From contig DATJHM010000182.1 in NCBI GenBank assembly GCA_035493895.1, positions 1 through 50,768 of the forward strand: a stretch of 50,768 nucleotides of DNA, written 5' to 3'. The DNA comes from DATJHM01 sp035493895 (GTDB lineage Bacteria; Chloroflexota; Ktedonobacteria; Ktedonobacterales; Ktedonobacteraceae). A program made the translations under genes and the position numbers. Numbering within the stretch: position 1 is the stretch's first letter; each line of letters starts with the position of its first letter. This document shows positions 32,124 to 40,732 of the stretch, one piece after another. The notes beneath the pieces were generated by a model. That model did not search any database and had not been told where the DNA came from. It saw only the letters and a program-made list of their open reading frames with translations.

Positions 32124-33041
32124 ATGGCCCGCTACTTATTATTCGGTAACCTGACGACTGATGATACCGTTCTGCCAGATGGGCGCACTGCGATGGGAAC
32201 GGTGGGTGGCGATGCTTTGTATGCTGCGATAGGAACCCATGTCTGGACCGATGATCTCGCCATTGTGACGCGTCTCGGTCGGGGTTATCTCCCGAGCACT
32301 ATCGATGAGTTAGCGGCCTGCGGTTATCGGACCGATGGCTTTATTCCCTGCGACAGCCATCATATCCGTCAGTGGCAACTCTATGATGACGAAGGTGGAC
32401 GCAACTATGTGCTGATTGGCTCCTCTGGCAACTATGCCGATCTGGCTCCCCGGGTTGAGGAGATTCCGCCTGCCGTGCTGGACGGCGTTGTGGGGTGCCA
32501 CATTGCGCCGATCCCTATCAATCTCCAGATACCATTGGTTCGTTGGGCGAAGAGCAGAGGCATTCGTGTGCTTGTAGATCCGCATCATCAGGATGTCGAT
32601 GGTACGGCTCAGATCTGGCAGAGCATCCTGCCGGAAGTGGACGTATTTTGCCCGAGCCGCGAGGAGGCAATACGTCTATTGGAGGGATGGGACGGACCAG
32701 AAGCGACCGTGCGTGCGCTGGCATCCTGGGGCGCGCCGGTCGTCTGTCTGAAGATGGGAAAAGACGGGGTGCTGGTATTTCGTGCTGCGGATCAGGCAAG
32801 CTGGCTGATCCCCACGCTTACAGATTGCCCGATTGACACGACTGGCTGTGGCGATTCGTTCTGTGGCGGATTTCTGGCCGGTTGGTGTGAAACGAATGAC
32901 TTAGGGGTAGCGGCGGCGTATGGGACGGTTTCAGCCTCCTTTGTGGCCTCAGATTTCGGGGGACGCCATGCGTTCCAGGTAGATCGTGAAGAGGCAATGC
33001 GTCGGCTTGCTACAGTAATGACAGAGGTGAAAACATGGTAG
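32124..33041 (+). CDS. PfkB family carbohydrate kinase
   Basis: Predicted 305-residue ribokinase-fold kinase. The C-terminal signature DTTGCGDSFCGGFLAG contains the catalytic Asp and anion hole; GGDALYAAIG near residue 30 is the substrate-side glycine motif, and VCLKMGKDGVLVF precedes the ATP site. Several in-frame ATGs exist; GGAG at 32114-32117 favours ATG 32124 over 32112, 32118 or the extension to 31995. Its stop overlaps the next start by 7 nt. The substrate is probably a sugar or sugar-amine adduct taken up by the ECF importer (inference from neighbourhood). Confidence 0.92.
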   Translation: MARYLLFGNLTTDDTVLPDGRTAMGTVGGDALYAAIGTHVWTDDLAIVTRLGRGYLPSTIDELAACGYRTDGFIPCDSHHIRQWQLYDDEGGRNYVLIGSSGNYADLAPRVEEIPPAVLDGVVGCHIAPIPINLQIPLVRWAKSRGIRVLVDPHHQDVDGTAQIWQSILPEVDVFCPSREEAIRLLEGWDGPEATVRALASWGAPVVCLKMGKDGVLVFRAADQASWLIPTLTDCPIDTTGCGDSFCGGFLAGWCETNDLGVAAAYGTVSASFVASDFGGRHAFQVDREEAMRRLATVMTEVKTW

Positions 33042-33856
33042 CTGCATCTGATTGGATGAAGCAGAATGCGATGGTTGGCGTGGTCGGCTTCCCGGCCCTG
33101 CCCGGCTCCATCGAATATAGTGGGATGGCCCGCGAGGAGTACATACAGCGCGCAGTTGCTGATGCAAAAGCGTACGCAGCCGCTGGCTTTGATGCCTTGA
33201 TGATCCAGAACGTCGGCGATCTGCCCGTGGATGCCGAGGTTGGACCGGAGACGGTGGCGTGGTTGAGCGCGCTGGGCACGGAGATTCGCAACGCGGTGGA
33301 TCTTCCTCTCGGCGTCTGTGTCTTGAAAAATGACGGGCTGGCCTCGCTGGCGATTGCGCAGGCTATCGGAGCGGTGTTCGTGCGCGTCAAAGTCTGGGTT
33401 GGCGCGATGGTGGGAGCCGAGGGCATTGTGCAGGGGGCCGCTCGTAAGGTTTTGCAGTATCGCAAGGCTATCGGGGCCGAGAATATCCTGATCTTTGTCG
33501 ATATCCACGATCGCACGGGTGTGCCGCTGGCTGGTATGTCGCTGGAGGAGACGGTTCACGAGGCAATCTGGTTCGGCAAGGCCGAAGGGCTGGTGATTAC
33601 CGGACGCAGCGAAGCGGAAACGCTCGAGTGGTTGCAGCGTGTGAAGCGCGTGGCTCCAGATCTTCCGCTGTGGGCTGGCGGAGGCGCGACGACCGGGAAT
33701 ATGAGCAAGATCCTGGGTACTGCGGATGGCGTCATCGTAGCAACGGCGGCCAAAGTTGGCGGTCAACTGCTCAATCCTGTAGATAAGCAAGCGGCAGAAG
33801 CTCTCATTGCGGCAGCTGGAGGGAAACGTACACCCGAGGCCAGCACAACGAAATAA
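33035..33856 (+). CDS. BtpA/SgcQ family TIM-barrel protein
   Basis: Predicted 273-residue protein of the BtpA/SgcQ family. MVGVVGFPALPGSIEY corresponds to the family start GMVHLPPLPGSP, followed by AGFDALMIQNVGDLPV, GVCVLKNDGLASLAIAQAIG, FVRVKVWVGAM and LVITGRSEAET, ending with GGATTGNMSKILGTADGVI and VATAAKVGG. Family members, including photosystem I biogenesis factor BtpA and E. coli SgcQ, have no firmly established enzymatic activity; the fold suggests a phosphate-binding barrel. ATG overlaps the kinase stop, so the two are coupled. This pairing suggests it acts on the kinase product. Confidence 0.88.
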   Translation: MVAASDWMKQNAMVGVVGFPALPGSIEYSGMAREEYIQRAVADAKAYAAAGFDALMIQNVGDLPVDAEVGPETVAWLSALGTEIRNAVDLPLGVCVLKNDGLASLAIAQAIGAVFVRVKVWVGAMVGAEGIVQGAARKVLQYRKAIGAENILIFVDIHDRTGVPLAGMSLEETVHEAIWFGKAEGLVITGRSEAETLEWLQRVKRVAPDLPLWAGGGATTGNMSKILGTADGVIVATAAKVGGQLLNPVDKQAAEALIAAAGGKRTPEASTTK

Positions 33857-33899
33857 TGAGAAAATCCCCGTAGAGGCAAGCAAGTAAAGGGAGATCTAC

Positions 33900-35264
33900 A
33901 TGTTTGATATTGTTATCCGAGGAGGGCTGGTGGTCCTTCCCCAGGGACCCAGCCGGGTTGATCTGGCAATTGGCTCGGATGGAACATTTCATGCGATTGG
34001 AGCACCCTCAGAATTAGAGGGCAAGCAGATCATTGATGCCGATGGTCTGGTGGTTCTGCCAGGCGGTATTGATCCTCACGTCCATATCAAGATGGAATTT
34101 AGCAAAATCCAGAAGACGATGGACGATTTTTATACCGCGACCGTGCCCGCCGCCATGGGTGGCACGACGAGTATCGTCGAATTCGCCATCCCGACCGAGG
34201 GAGAAACGACGCAGGAAGCGCTCAGTCGGCGCTATCAAGAGGCGGCGGGCATGTCCCTTATTGACTATAACTTCCATGCCGTCGTCGTTGGTCATACATT
34301 CGCAGAATCGCTTGCTCATCTCAGAGGATTGAAGGACCAGGGCATTGGCACGGTCAAGGTTTTCAGTGCCTACAGCGATTCGATTGGCCTGACGCTCGGA
34401 CAGATTCAGGAGGTATTCAGAATTTGCCATCGCGAGAATCTCCTGCCTCTTGTCCATAGCGAGACCGAAAGCCTGATTCTCAAGGGGATAGCGGATCAGG
34501 TGGCGAAAAATAATCTGGTGCCACACGGTCATTTAGATTCGCGTACGGCCCTGGCTGAGGCGGATGCGATCCGCAGCATCTGCGCGATGGCCGCCGACGC
34601 CGATGTTCCCGTCTTTATCGTGCACGTCTCGAGCGCGGACGGTTCGGCGGTGATCCGTGAGCGTCGTCTGAGTGGTCAGGAGGTGTACGCAGAAACGTGT
34701 ACGCAATACCTGTTCCTGGATGATAACGTGTTCTGGCATCCAAACGGAGAGCTGTGGATCTGTTCGCCTCCTATCCGCACGAAGGATCATCAGGAAGCGC
34801 TCTGGAAAGAGATCAAGCTTGGTACGCTGGACCTGATCTCGACGGACCACAACAGCTTCTCGCGAGAGCAAAAAGCGCTCAATCGTGACGACTTCCGCAA
34901 GGTTCCGAATGGTATTCCGGGACTTGAGTTTCGCATGCCGATCCTCATCTCGGCAACGCTGGAGGGTCGCTTCGACTGGTTAGAACTGGCGAAATTGACG
35001 GCGGAAGCGCCTGCTCGCATCTTCGGCATGTGGCCGCGCAAAGGGATTATCGCCGTGGGATCTGACGCTGATTTTCTCCTGGTTGATCCCAACGGCGAAA
35101 CCGACCTGTCGATAGGGCATATGGCGACCGATTATTCTCCTTATGAAGGGACGGCTCGTGGTCGTATCCACCAGACGTGGGTACGCGGAAACTGCCTGAT
35201 CAAAGATGGCGAAGTCCTGGTCGAGCGAGGGTATGGCGTCCGGCTCGAGACGCCTCGAGGTTGA
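33900..35264 (+). CDS. Dihydropyrimidinase/hydantoinase-like amidohydrolase
   Basis: Predicted 454-residue cyclic amidohydrolase with a binuclear metal site: HVH in PGGIDPHVHIK, the carbamylated Lys candidate in GTVKVFSAYSD, His in LPLVHSETE, His in FIVHVSSADG and Asp in LISTDHNSF. It also has the flanking beta-sandwich (MFDIVIRGGLVV and GSDADFLLVDP). Length matches dihydropyrimidinase and D-hydantoinase (about 455-460). GGGAGA precedes the ATG. Ring opening of a hydantoin, dihydropyrimidine or related cyclic imide is expected. A truncated GTAG repeat head (33865) lies in the short gap to the BtpA-like gene. Confidence 0.93.
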   Translation: MFDIVIRGGLVVLPQGPSRVDLAIGSDGTFHAIGAPSELEGKQIIDADGLVVLPGGIDPHVHIKMEFSKIQKTMDDFYTATVPAAMGGTTSIVEFAIPTEGETTQEALSRRYQEAAGMSLIDYNFHAVVVGHTFAESLAHLRGLKDQGIGTVKVFSAYSDSIGLTLGQIQEVFRICHRENLLPLVHSETESLILKGIADQVAKNNLVPHGHLDSRTALAEADAIRSICAMAADADVPVFIVHVSSADGSAVIRERRLSGQEVYAETCTQYLFLDDNVFWHPNGELWICSPPIRTKDHQEALWKEIKLGTLDLISTDHNSFSREQKALNRDDFRKVPNGIPGLEFRMPILISATLEGRFDWLELAKLTAEAPARIFGMWPRKGIIAVGSDADFLLVDPNGETDLSIGHMATDYSPYEGTARGRIHQTWVRGNCLIKDGEVLVERGYGVRLETPRG

Positions 35265-35350
35265 GTTTATCCCCATCAGTGGGGAGCATCTCTATCCATA
35301 CATATCACGGTATGGATGGCCCATCTCGTAGGTCACCCGTACACATTCCC

Positions 35351-35414
35351 GTAGAGGCGCGGCTTGTCTGCGCCCGGGAGGTATTCTCGTAGAGGCGCGG
35401 CTTGTCTGCGCCCG
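35351..35414. repeat. Two intact GTAG-headed palindromic repeats, 38 bp apart
   Basis: GTAGAGGCGCGGCTTGTCTGCGCC occurs identically at 35351 and 35389, each with GGCGC/GCGCC arms around GGCTTGTCT. Just before, ATCCATAC (35294-35301) and GTATGGAT (35310-35317) form an 8-bp hairpin and TCCCC/GGGGA (35271-35286) another, probably ending the hydantoinase transcript. The second unit ends 10 nt before the ribosome site of the FAH-family gene. Confidence 0.88.
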
Positions 35415-35439
35415 GGGTCTATCCAGGAGAAATTTGTCT

Positions 35440-36450
35440 ATGAAATTGGGGCGAATCCTTCGCAAATCTCTCGATCAATCCATCCCGCGACTGGTGGCGG
35501 TGCTACCTGAGCAGGACCGGGTATTCGATTTAGCGAGCGTGGAATATTACCGGCTTCTACACAGTGGCGCGACTCCCGAAGCGGCGCTACGGCTGTCCGC
35601 AGCACTGTTTCCTTCCAGCATGAGTGCTGCGATCGCTGCTGGTCCGGCCTTTCTCGAAGCGGCCCGGCGCTGCCTCGCGACCACGCCGGATGAGCAAGCC
35701 GTCTTCTCACTGCAAGAAGTGACGTGGCTCCCAGCACTCGATCCGCCTGTGATGCGCGATTGCATGTCATTTGAGCAGCATATGGTCAATTCCTTTGGCC
35801 TTGAGAACAAGGCTATTCCAGCGGTCTGTTTTGAGTTGCCCGTGAGCTATAAAATCAATCATCTGAGCATCATTGCCAACGAGCAGGAGGTGCCCTGGCC
35901 CGATTATTCACAGGCGGTCGACTACGAGCTGGAAGTTGGTTTTGTCGTGGGACGGCAGGGGCAAAATCTGACACCCGAAGAAGCTCGCTCATACCTCTTC
36001 GGCGTCACGATCTTTAACGATTTTAGCGCCCGTGATATTCAGCGCCGGGAGACCGCGGCGGGCTTTGGTCCGTCCAAAAGCAAAGATTTCGCCACCGCTG
36101 TGGGTCCCTGGATCACGACCACTGATGAGCTCGACGTGTACGATCTGGAGATGAGCGCTCGTATCAACGGAGAAGAGTGGTCGCATGGTTCGACCTCGGC
36201 CATGCTGTGGAAGGTGGAAGAGCTCATTGCCTACATCTCGAAAGTCGAGGGCGTACGCCCAGGCGAACTCATTGGTTCCGGGACGGCTGGCTTTGGCTGT
36301 GGCATGGAGCTGAGACGCAAGCTCCAGCCCGGCGATCTCGTCGAACTCGAAGTGGGCGGCATCGGCATCCTGCGCAATCGCCTCGGCATACCGCAAGCGC
36401 AGGGATGGATGCCGACGCCACGTATCCCGCGTCTTGCACAGAATGTTTGA
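35440..36450 (+). CDS. Fumarylacetoacetate hydrolase (FAH) family protein
   Basis: Predicted 336-residue FAH-fold enzyme. The catalytic C-domain has YELEVGFVVGRQ (metal-binding Glu), FGVTIFNDFSARDIQ (Asp), KSKDFATAVGPWI (Lys), GSTSAMLWKVEELIAYIS and SGTAGFGCGMELRRKL. The family performs hydrolysis, decarboxylation or isomerisation of beta-diketo or 2-oxo acids with Mg2+. ATG at 35440 is 9 nt after AGGAGA; TTG at 35434 is too close to it. It follows the hydantoinase across a repeat-filled gap and precedes RidA, so it may process the opened-ring product; that link is positional only. Confidence 0.9.
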   Translation: MKLGRILRKSLDQSIPRLVAVLPEQDRVFDLASVEYYRLLHSGATPEAALRLSAALFPSSMSAAIAAGPAFLEAARRCLATTPDEQAVFSLQEVTWLPALDPPVMRDCMSFEQHMVNSFGLENKAIPAVCFELPVSYKINHLSIIANEQEVPWPDYSQAVDYELEVGFVVGRQGQNLTPEEARSYLFGVTIFNDFSARDIQRRETAAGFGPSKSKDFATAVGPWITTTDELDVYDLEMSARINGEEWSHGSTSAMLWKVEELIAYISKVEGVRPGELIGSGTAGFGCGMELRRKLQPGDLVELEVGGIGILRNRLGIPQAQGWMPTPRIPRLAQNV

Positions 36451-36556
36451 ACGCTGATCCTTTGACAATGGATAATGGAAGTCGCCTTTTCTCCTTTGGA
36501 AGCAGGCGAGGCCCATTTAACGATATTGTGCTAATGGAAAAGAAGAAGGAGAACAC

Positions 36557-36937
36557 ATGTCACGCCAACCAATTTACACAAAGAATGCGCCGGACCTGCA
36601 CGGTCCGTTTTCGCAGGGCGTACGCTGGGATCGGCTCGTCTTCACCTCCGGCCAGATTGGCGATGATCCCGCAACCGGAAAGCTGGTCTCTGAGGATGTT
36701 CAGGATCAGACCCGGCAGATCCTGCGCAACATTCAGGCGATCCTGAAAGAGGCGGGCAGCGATCTTGAGCATGTCTTGAAGATGACCTGCTTTCTGACGG
36801 ACATCGCCGATTTCGCCAGATTCAATGAAGCCTATCGCGAATTTTTCCCGGATAGTTTCCCAGCACGCAGCACGATTGAGGTCGGTCTGGTGCCACCCTG
36901 GCGCGTTGAAATCGAAGCGATTGCGGTTATACCCTGA
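36557..36937 (+). CDS. ridA: RidA family enamine/imine deaminase-like protein
   Basis: Predicted 126-residue RidA/YjgF/UK114 protein. The signature FTSGQIGDDPATGKLV, the Arg of PARSTIEV (the residue that binds the substrate carboxylate in deaminating RidA proteins) and VEIEAIAVIP at the C-terminus are all present, so an active 2-aminoacrylate/imine deaminase is likely. It forms a cytosolic trimer in known cases. AAGGAG precedes the ATG. It closes the ECF/hydantoinase neighbourhood, where dehydration or deamination of an amine intermediate would benefit from it. Confidence 0.93.
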   Translation: MSRQPIYTKNAPDLHGPFSQGVRWDRLVFTSGQIGDDPATGKLVSEDVQDQTRQILRNIQAILKEAGSDLEHVLKMTCFLTDIADFARFNEAYREFFPDSFPARSTIEVGLVPPWRVEIEAIAVIP

Positions 36938-37320
36938 TAGTATGAACATGGCAGGGCACAAAGGCGTGATCTGCTGTATGGTGAGATGCATTCTGGAGGA
37001 GAGGAAGCCGATGAGCATTGCCGTGATCGGTGATTTCTCGACGCTCCTCCCTCGAATCTGCTGACTCTTTTTACCCCAATTTGCAACCCACCGTGTTGCT
37101 TCCCCGGTTGTCACCTCTCTCATGCTGTTGAGGTTGTGCTATTTAAGCGCGGATCGCGAAAATGTCGGAAATTCTGGCGCATTTAGAATTATCGTGGATT
37201 TATGAATAAAGTAAAATCGATTAGCAATACGCGAAATTCTTTATGTGACTGCGTTCTATTATATGGTAGCACTGCTGTACGGAAAACTTGAAAAGCGTTT
37301 TTTACTCAGAAAGAAAAAAT
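36938..37320. other. Non-coding gap before the MACPF operon
   Basis: No gene is supported in these 383 bases. Base composition becomes AT-richer after about 37140, and TATTATATGG-like sequence near 37256 could hold a -10 box for the MACPF-protease operon. No clear -35, operator or terminator is visible. Confidence 0.4.
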
Positions 37321-38880
37321 ATGCCAGAATCAACACTTCCGACACTGGACAATGCCAACCTTTTAGGACAGGGATTTGATATCTTCGGGTCGTATACCGT
37401 GGATAGTCTGCTCAAGCCACTGTTTCATGCCGGGAATACTACCCACGTGATCAAAGTGGGCCAACAAGATTATCTGGCCCCTCCCTATGTCAATTCTTTC
37501 AAAATCTTGCGTTCGGACTCTGTGAGCGAGTCTGGTGTTACGCGCGAAGAATTCCAGCAATCTATCGCTGCTACCGCCAATGTGAATACGTCCTACGGAG
37601 CCTTTAGCGGGCATATGGAACTGGCCTTCTCGCGCCAGATTGCTCATAGTTCTGAGTATATGTTTGCTCATAAGTCTTTTTACGATGGAGAAAATGAATT
37701 ACAACTGGACCCTGGGGTCGCAATGGCCTACCGGGAGGGCTATTTCGTCGAAGCGATAGAAAGATTGCCTTCTACGGTCAACACGGAAAATCTCCATCTG
37801 TTCGCGGAATTTTTCGGGACTTTTGGCACACACTATACCAGACGCGTGCGCCTTGGGGCTTCGATGGAATTCTATGTGGCCGTGAGTAAGACGAGTATTG
37901 ACAGTGCACAGGATGTCGGGGTCATGATGCAGGCGCATTACCGGGGGCTGTTTGTGAAAGGTAGTTTGAGTGCTGAACTGACCAATTCACAGAAGTGGAA
38001 GAGCTATATCTCAACAAGTGTCATCAAGGTCAATGTGCTGGGTGGAAGTGTTGTGGCGCGTGGCGCGCTTTCTGGCATTGCCGAAAAAGACCCGAGCCCG
38101 ACGACAGTAAACTCCTACGATCAATGGATCGCCAGTATTGAAGACAATACCTCAGCGGTAAATTTCCGTCTCTCGCCTATCTGGGAGCTATGTGGCAACA
38201 AATCGGCTGTCGTGCAGCAAGCCTGGATGCAGTTTGGTTCTATTATGCACCCACAACTCTCTGTGAATACCTGGAGCCCGCCAAAAAGTGTGCCACTGGT
38301 CGAGCTAAGCGGCAAAGGCCAGATTATTCCAGATGTGCCTGCCGAGTACAATTGTGGTTGTATGGCTATCATTCTTGATCGCCAGAATCTCCTCGGATAC
38401 GAGAGTGTCAGGTTTGCTAAATATTACTCCGTCAGACCCAGCTTCTGGCCACAGACCTATCAAAATATGTATGATCAAGTGGCAAAAGATATTCGTGCTT
38501 CCAACTGCAATAACCAGAACTATGCCCTGGTCTTTGTCACTATGGGTCTGGACGCAAACTGTGTGCCTTCTTCCGATCTGGCAGGATTGTTGCTGTCTGC
38601 TGGAGCCGGTCAGCAGTTGAAGAACTGGATCAAGAATGCGAACGCTGGTGTCCATAGTAATGACAGTGCCAACTACATCCTGGTTAGCTTTTTTAATCAG
38701 GGAGAAGGCAGAGGTTTTGAGCAGCTTAATCAAGGCTCAACTGTGCCGGGTGTGAGCAGCCAGCTCCGTGTTTACTTCTATCGCCCCTCGATTACCGGGG
38801 GTCTCTATACGCTTGGCCTGAGTCCATTTCCTACAGAGATGCTAGAAACCCTCGAATCATCGGAAAGGAAAGAAGCATGA
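37321..38880 (+). CDS. MACPF domain protein (pore-forming family)
   Basis: Predicted 519-residue protein. Residues about 10-330 match the membrane-attack-complex/perforin fold: the signature FAEFFGTFGTHYTRRVRLG (FGTHY at 168-172), an N-terminal GQGFDIFGSY strand, and GAFSGHMELAFS before a helical cluster. The C-terminal 170 residues are a separate domain (LDRQNLLGYESV, then YALVFVTMGLD and VSFFNQGEGRGF) that I do not recognise; in MACPF proteins this position often holds a targeting domain. No signal peptide or lipobox is seen. ATG 37321 has only a weak AGAAAG site; TTG at 37288 is possible. ATGA overlap with the protease gene gives tight co-translation. Confidence 0.85.
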   Translation: MPESTLPTLDNANLLGQGFDIFGSYTVDSLLKPLFHAGNTTHVIKVGQQDYLAPPYVNSFKILRSDSVSESGVTREEFQQSIAATANVNTSYGAFSGHMELAFSRQIAHSSEYMFAHKSFYDGENELQLDPGVAMAYREGYFVEAIERLPSTVNTENLHLFAEFFGTFGTHYTRRVRLGASMEFYVAVSKTSIDSAQDVGVMMQAHYRGLFVKGSLSAELTNSQKWKSYISTSVIKVNVLGGSVVARGALSGIAEKDPSPTTVNSYDQWIASIEDNTSAVNFRLSPIWELCGNKSAVVQQAWMQFGSIMHPQLSVNTWSPPKSVPLVELSGKGQIIPDVPAEYNCGCMAIILDRQNLLGYESVRFAKYYSVRPSFWPQTYQNMYDQVAKDIRASNCNNQNYALVFVTMGLDANCVPSSDLAGLLLSAGAGQQLKNWIKNANAGVHSNDSANYILVSFFNQGEGRGFEQLNQGSTVPGVSSQLRVYFYRPSITGGLYTLGLSPFPTEMLETLESSERKEA

Positions 38881-39767
38881 CACATTCAGACCAGCCTGTA
38901 CACTACATCATGCACAAGAGCGAACAGACAGCCGAGGAGATTCTGGCATATTGGACGCCAGAGCGCATGGCAGACGCGCAACCGGTATCTCTGCCCACTC
39001 CCCCGGTGCGAACTGGCCTCGCATCCCGCAAGCATCATACGGAACCGGACGAGCAAGCATTCCAGACGACCATGATCAGAGCCCCAAGAATCTATCTCCC
39101 TCCCTATCAGAGCGCTGGCAAACTTTTCTGGACCTTTGGGGGGAGACGTCTCGCCGGTTCAGCCGCTGTCGTAAACCAGAGTGGGATAATGACCGCAGCG
39201 CATTGTCTCTACGAGTTTTCGACAAAACTGTGGGCGGCAAATGTGCTCTTTTGTCCGGCATATACTGAAGGGTCGATCTCTAAATTTGGTGCATGGTCTT
39301 TTACAGAATACGGGGTCCCGGAGCCATGGACGAAGATAGAGGATTTCTGGGAGCGGCACGGCTACGACGTAGGTCTGGTGACACTTGAGTTGGACGAAGA
39401 TGGCGTGTCAATTGGCAAGGTCGTTGGTCAGCTTGATCTGAAAGTGGGGCTAACTCCTGACGGAAGTACGTCATGGCATACACTGGGGTATCCTGCGCGA
39501 GCAACTGGTGATGGGGGCTACCATTTCAATGGAGAGGATATGTGGGAGTGTCGCGGAAATTTTACTGGTAGCTTCAAGCAAACAGTTGACAAAGAGGGTA
39601 ATCTGACCGCAGGTTCTTCAGGTGGTCCATGGTTGCTAAAGAGCGGGTTAATCCTGTCCTCCACTGTGAATGGTGTGCAAAGTGGTGGTCCGGAGAGTGA
39701 GCAAGAGGATTTTTCGTCCGACTTTCGTAACTGGGTAACGGTCTTTTATACCAGATACTTTGGCTAG
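38877..39767 (+). CDS. Trypsin/V8-like serine protease coupled to the MACPF gene
   Basis: Predicted 296-residue chymotrypsin-fold protease. The triad is His109 in IMTAAHCLYEF, Asp164 in GYDVGLVTL and Ser248 in TAGSSGGPW. Residues about 15-40 (SEQTAEEILAYWTPERMADA) resemble the YWTPERM propeptide found in many V8-like secreted peptidases, so a zymogen is likely, but there is no hydrophobic signal sequence ahead of it. The start codon overlaps the MACPF stop (ATGA). Activation of, or by, the pore-forming partner is an attractive inference, like protease-gasdermin operons in bacterial defence, but nothing in the sequence proves a cleavage relation. Confidence 0.87.
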   Translation: MTHSDQPVHYIMHKSEQTAEEILAYWTPERMADAQPVSLPTPPVRTGLASRKHHTEPDEQAFQTTMIRAPRIYLPPYQSAGKLFWTFGGRRLAGSAAVVNQSGIMTAAHCLYEFSTKLWAANVLFCPAYTEGSISKFGAWSFTEYGVPEPWTKIEDFWERHGYDVGLVTLELDEDGVSIGKVVGQLDLKVGLTPDGSTSWHTLGYPARATGDGGYHFNGEDMWECRGNFTGSFKQTVDKEGNLTAGSSGGPWLLKSGLILSSTVNGVQSGGPESEQEDFSSDFRNWVTVFYTRYFG

Positions 39768-39853
39768 ACGGAAGCGTAATCCTGTTTACTCATTGGTGAC
39801 GGCACTTTTGTCATGAGAGTTTGCAACCTCGAGCGGTGACGTAGACTCAGTAG

Positions 39854-39885
39854 AGGCACAGTGAAGTGAAAACGGAACTGTGCCT
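39854..39885. terminator. Hairpin between convergent protease and rhomboid genes
   Basis: AGGCACAGT (39854-39862) and ACTGTGCCT (39877-39885) are exact complements. The element begins with GTAGAGGC like the dispersed REP-like family, so it may be a diverged member serving as terminator. Confidence 0.55.
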
Positions 39886-39955
39886 GCGAACTCGCTCCAT
39901 CCCTCTCGCCCTTGAGAGGAGAGGTCGCTTACTTCATGCCTATGGGCGTGAAATG

Positions 39956-40732
39956 TCAACGCCACATGGCCTGATCCATCATCGTGTTGGGGTGGCGAGG
40001 GAAGTAGGGATAGCTGGTATCCGCAGGCGGACGGAGACGGCTGCTCAGAAGCAGCGTAATCAGCAAGCCCGCGACAAAACCGCCTACATGCGCAAAATAG
40101 GCCACCCCGCCCATGCTTTGTTGCACAGTCGAGAGAGCCGCAATACCACTGAAAAATTGCAGCAGGAACCAGATCCCGATCAAAACGATCGCAGGCAGAT
40201 TGACAATGGTAAAGAAAATGAAGATGAAAATGACGGTCTTCACACGCGCCCAGGGGAAAAGCACGAGATACGCTGCCAGCACGCCCGCAATCGCTCCACT
40301 GGCTCCCAGACTGGGTATGGTCGAGTTGGGATCAACCGCAATTTGCGCCACAGACGCAACGATCCCGCAAAACAAATAAAAAATCAAATAGCCAATATGT
40401 CCCATACGATCTTCGACATTGTCGCCGAAAATATAAAGAAAGAGCATATTTCCGCCGATATGCAACCATCCCGCATGCAGGAACATAGACGTGATCAGCG
40501 TAAGATAAACAGGATCGGGCGTATGAAATGGCAACGTCTGGGTGACAAGCGATGTTTGCGGAACTCCGTGCACAAGAGCAGCGGGAACGACCGAGTAGGC
40601 AAACATAAAGGCCTCAGCGAGAGACCCCAGAGAGACCTGATAGAGAAACACTACGACATTGATGAGGATCAGGCCCCATGTTACCCAGGGCATCCGGCGG
40701 CGCTGGCCGGGGTAGTCCTTTAGTGGAATCAC
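39956..40732 (-). CDS. Rhomboid family intramembrane serine protease
   Basis: Predicted 258-residue membrane protease with six or seven helices. The catalytic dyad is Ser in PSLGASGAIAGVLAAY and His in YFAHVGGFVAGLL; HAGWLHIGGNMLFLYIFG is the L1/TM2 HxxxN motif. The start is GTG at 40732 (MIPLKDYPGQRRRMPWVTW) after GGAGGA, whereas the longer TTG frame to 40768 would place that ribosome site inside the gene. The substrate is unknown. It converges on the MACPF/protease operon but shows no overlap suggesting a joint function. Confidence 0.93.
   Translation of the reverse strand: MIPLKDYPGQRRRMPWVTWGLILINVVVFLYQVSLGSLAEAFMFAYSVVPAALVHGVPQTSLVTQTLPFHTPDPVYLTLITSMFLHAGWLHIGGNMLFLYIFGDNVEDRMGHIGYLIFYLFCGIVASVAQIAVDPNSTIPSLGASGAIAGVLAAYLVLFPWARVKTVIFIFIFFTIVNLPAIVLIGIWFLLQFFSGIAALSTVQQSMGGVAYFAHVGGFVAGLLITLLLSSRLRPPADTSYPYFPRHPNTMMDQAMWR

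Noticed and set aside
39866..40723. 285-codon + frame opposite the rhomboid gene
   Set aside because: Low-complexity Arg/His/Asn-rich shadow; the minus strand encodes an intact rhomboid with catalytic Ser and His.
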